A stretch of 23,586 nt of DNA, taken from Muribaculaceae bacterium. GTDB taxonomy: Bacteria > Bacteroidota > Bacteroidia > Bacteroidales > Muribaculaceae. The DNA lies in assembly GCA_009775375.1 (NCBI GenBank), contig VSPO01000047.1:1-23586 (forward strand), given 5' to 3'. A program made the position numbers and the translations under genes. Positions 22,087-23,586 of this stretch are shown here, one piece after another (the first letter of the stretch is position 1; each line of letters starts with the position of its first letter). The notes under the pieces were generated by a model, which saw only the letters and a program-made list of their open reading frames with translations, did not search any database and was not told the origin of the DNA.

Positions 22087-23577
22087 TTACCCGACGCTCC
22101 CCTCCAGGGTGATCTGGAGAAGTTTTTGCGCCTCTACGGCGAATTCCATCGGAAGTTTGTTCATCACCTCCTTGGCATATCCGTTGACGATCAACGCCAC
22201 GGCCTCCTCCAAGGGGATTCCGCGCTGCTGGCAATAGAATAACTGGGTCTCGTTGATTTTCGAGGTCGTGGCCTCGTGCTCCACGGTGGAAGCTGGATTC
22301 CTGACGTCGATATACGGGAATGTGTGGGCGCCGCATTTGTTCCCCATCAACAGCGAATCACACTGGGTGAAGTTGCGGCAGCCGTCGGCGTCTTTGGCCA
22401 CGCGCACGAGCCCGCGGTAGGAATTCTGACTCTCCCCGGCCGAAATACCCTTGCTGACTATCGTGCTGCGAGAGTTGCGTCCGAGGTGTATCATCTTGGT
22501 GCCTGTGTCAGCCTGCTGGTGGTTGGTGGTGACGGCCACGGAGTAAAATTCCCCGACGCTCTCATCCCCTTTGAGGATGCACGAGGGGTATTTCCAGGTT
22601 ATCGCCGACCCGGTCTCCACCTGTGTCCAGGAGATTTTGGAGCGGTGGCCTCTGCAAAGTCCGCGCTTGGTCACGAAGTTGTAGATACCCCCTTTCCCCT
22701 CCTTGTCGCCGGCATACCAGTTCTGGACTGTGCTGTATTTCACCTCCGCCCTCTCCTCGCAGATTATCTCCACGATGGCGGCGTGAAGCTGGTTTTCATC
22801 GCGCATGGGGGCGGTGCAGCCCTCAAGGTAGCTGACGTAGGCGTCGTCGTCGGCCACGATCAGCGTGCGTTCGAATTGCCCCGTGCCGGAGGCGTTGATG
22901 CGGAAATACGTGCTAAGCTCCATCGGACAGCGCACCCCCTTCGGTATGTAGACAAACGACCCGTCAGAAAACACTGCCGAATTGAGCGCGGCATAGAAAT
23001 TGTCGCGATAGCCGACGACGGTCCCGAGGTATTTCTTCACCAAGTCGGGATAGTCCTTCACGGCCTCTGAGAACGAACAGAATATCACCCCCAACTCCGC
23101 AAGTTTCTCGCGGTGGGTGGTCTTGACGCTGACGGAGTCCATGACGGCGTCTACGGCCACTCCGGCAAGCTGTTTCTGCTCCTCCAGGGAGATGCCGAGC
23201 TTGTTGAAGGTCTTTATCAACTCCGGGTCCACCTCGTCGAGACTCTTCTTCAGTTCCTTTTTCTTGGGGGCGGCATAATAGGAGATAGCCTGGAAGTCTA
23301 TCTCCGGTATGTCGAGGTGTCCCCAGCGGGGCATGGGCAACGTGAGCCAATGCCTGTAAGCCTTCAGACGGAATTCGAGAAGCCATTCAGGCTCACCCTT
23401 CACAGCCGAGATAAACCGAATGACGTCTTCATTCAGCCCCGGAGGGACAATCTCCGTCTCGATGTCGCTCGTAAAGCCGTATTTATATTCAGTATCGGTG
23501 GCCTTCTTCAGGAGGTCATCATTCTCGGAAGCCGCACTACGTCGGGCCATATCCATATCTAAATTCTCTTTCTTCAT
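22087..23577 (-). CDS. sufB: Fe-S cluster assembly scaffold protein SufB
   Basis: A 496-residue SufB, the scaffold subunit of the SufBCD complex that builds Fe-S clusters in the cytoplasm. The beta-helix core and C-terminal helices are complete: YIPKGVRCPMELSTYFRIN, YLEGCTAPMRDENQLHAAI, and GNKCGAHTFPYIDV with Cys415 (equivalent to the essential E. coli Cys405), followed by VEHEATTSKI. The N-terminus (MKKENLDMDMARRS) also offers Met8 and Met10 as starts. Only nine bases of upstream DNA are in view, so its promoter and any upstream partner are not visible. Downstream it is followed at 14 bases by phoH, not by sufC, which is the usual next gene. Fe-S repair linked to RNA maintenance is a possible reason, but unproven. 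Confidence 0.97.
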   Translation of the reverse strand: MKKENLDMDMARRSAASENDDLLKKATDTEYKYGFTSDIETEIVPPGLNEDVIRFISAVKGEPEWLLEFRLKAYRHWLTLPMPRWGHLDIPEIDFQAISYYAAPKKKELKKSLDEVDPELIKTFNKLGISLEEQKQLAGVAVDAVMDSVSVKTTHREKLAELGVIFCSFSEAVKDYPDLVKKYLGTVVGYRDNFYAALNSAVFSDGSFVYIPKGVRCPMELSTYFRINASGTGQFERTLIVADDDAYVSYLEGCTAPMRDENQLHAAIVEIICEERAEVKYSTVQNWYAGDKEGKGGIYNFVTKRGLCRGHRSKISWTQVETGSAITWKYPSCILKGDESVGEFYSVAVTTNHQQADTGTKMIHLGRNSRSTIVSKGISAGESQNSYRGLVRVAKDADGCRNFTQCDSLLMGNKCGAHTFPYIDVRNPASTVEHEATTSKINETQLFYCQQRGIPLEEAVALIVNGYAKEVMNKLPMEFAVEAQKLLQITLEGSVG

Positions 23578-23586
23578 AATGTAAGA

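Noticed and set aside
20432..22237. 601-codon plus-strand ORF
   Set aside because: It lies antisense to the smr and phoH genes, has no family pattern, and arises from the codon bias of the real minus-strand genes.
22073..22336. N-terminal extension of PhoH inside sufB
   Set aside because: Arg/Gly-rich sequence without PhoH similarity; the ATG at 22072 gives normal family length and a 14-base gap from sufB.
22276..23070. 264-codon plus-strand ORF
   Set aside because: Antisense shadow of sufB.

Overview
The window reads as chromosomal DNA of a gut-type Bacteroidales bacterium. The evidence is a SusC/SusD pair, a Bacteroidetes-style SufB, a DUF2027-Smr protein, near absence of Shine-Dalgarno sequences, and repeated matches to the Bacteroidetes housekeeping promoter (TTTG or TTG, 19-21 bases, TAnnTTTG). 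Protein style and moderate GC content suggest Muribaculaceae or a relative, but that family assignment is inference. I see no phage, transposon, CRISPR or plasmid genes.

Layout. (1) 1-50: start of a gene that runs off the left edge. (2) 104-9841: a compact glycan-use locus. A minus-strand operon susC - susD - GH110 (alpha-1,3-galactosidase-like beta-helix) faces a plus-strand secreted GH31 alpha-glycosidase across a roughly 520-base divergent promoter region. SusC/SusD would capture and import an alpha-galactosylated (possibly host-type) glycan, and the two enzymes would trim alpha-linked sugars. No local regulator is present. (3) 9842-10858: about 1 kb without protein genes but clearly structured: the GH31 terminator, a three-to-four-copy repeat with an exact 42-base period, a textbook sigma-54 promoter (TTGGCAC-N5-TTGCT), an overlapping housekeeping promoter, about 350 bases with no usable ORF, and two terminator hairpins. 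(4) 10859-16520: a membrane-anchored TPR protein divergent from rpoN (sigma-54 itself), then an uncharacterised envelope protein, tRNA-Leu(CAA), a tiny acidic lipoprotein with a strong promoter, and a second membrane coiled-coil protein, each largely its own unit. (5) 16603-19371: a secreted multidomain GH13 amylase/pullulanase-like enzyme with a possible type IX secretion C-terminal domain. (6) 19468-23577: a tightly packed minus-strand operon sufB - phoH - DUF2027/Smr - DUF695.

The most interesting place is 9941-10616. Helically phased direct repeats lie about 120-270 bases upstream of a near-perfect sigma-54 promoter that points into a terminator-bounded stretch without an ORF. That is the architecture expected for an enhancer-activated sigma-54 promoter driving a non-coding RNA, and rpoN lies about 1.5 kb away. 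The signals are read directly from the sequence; the function is inferred.
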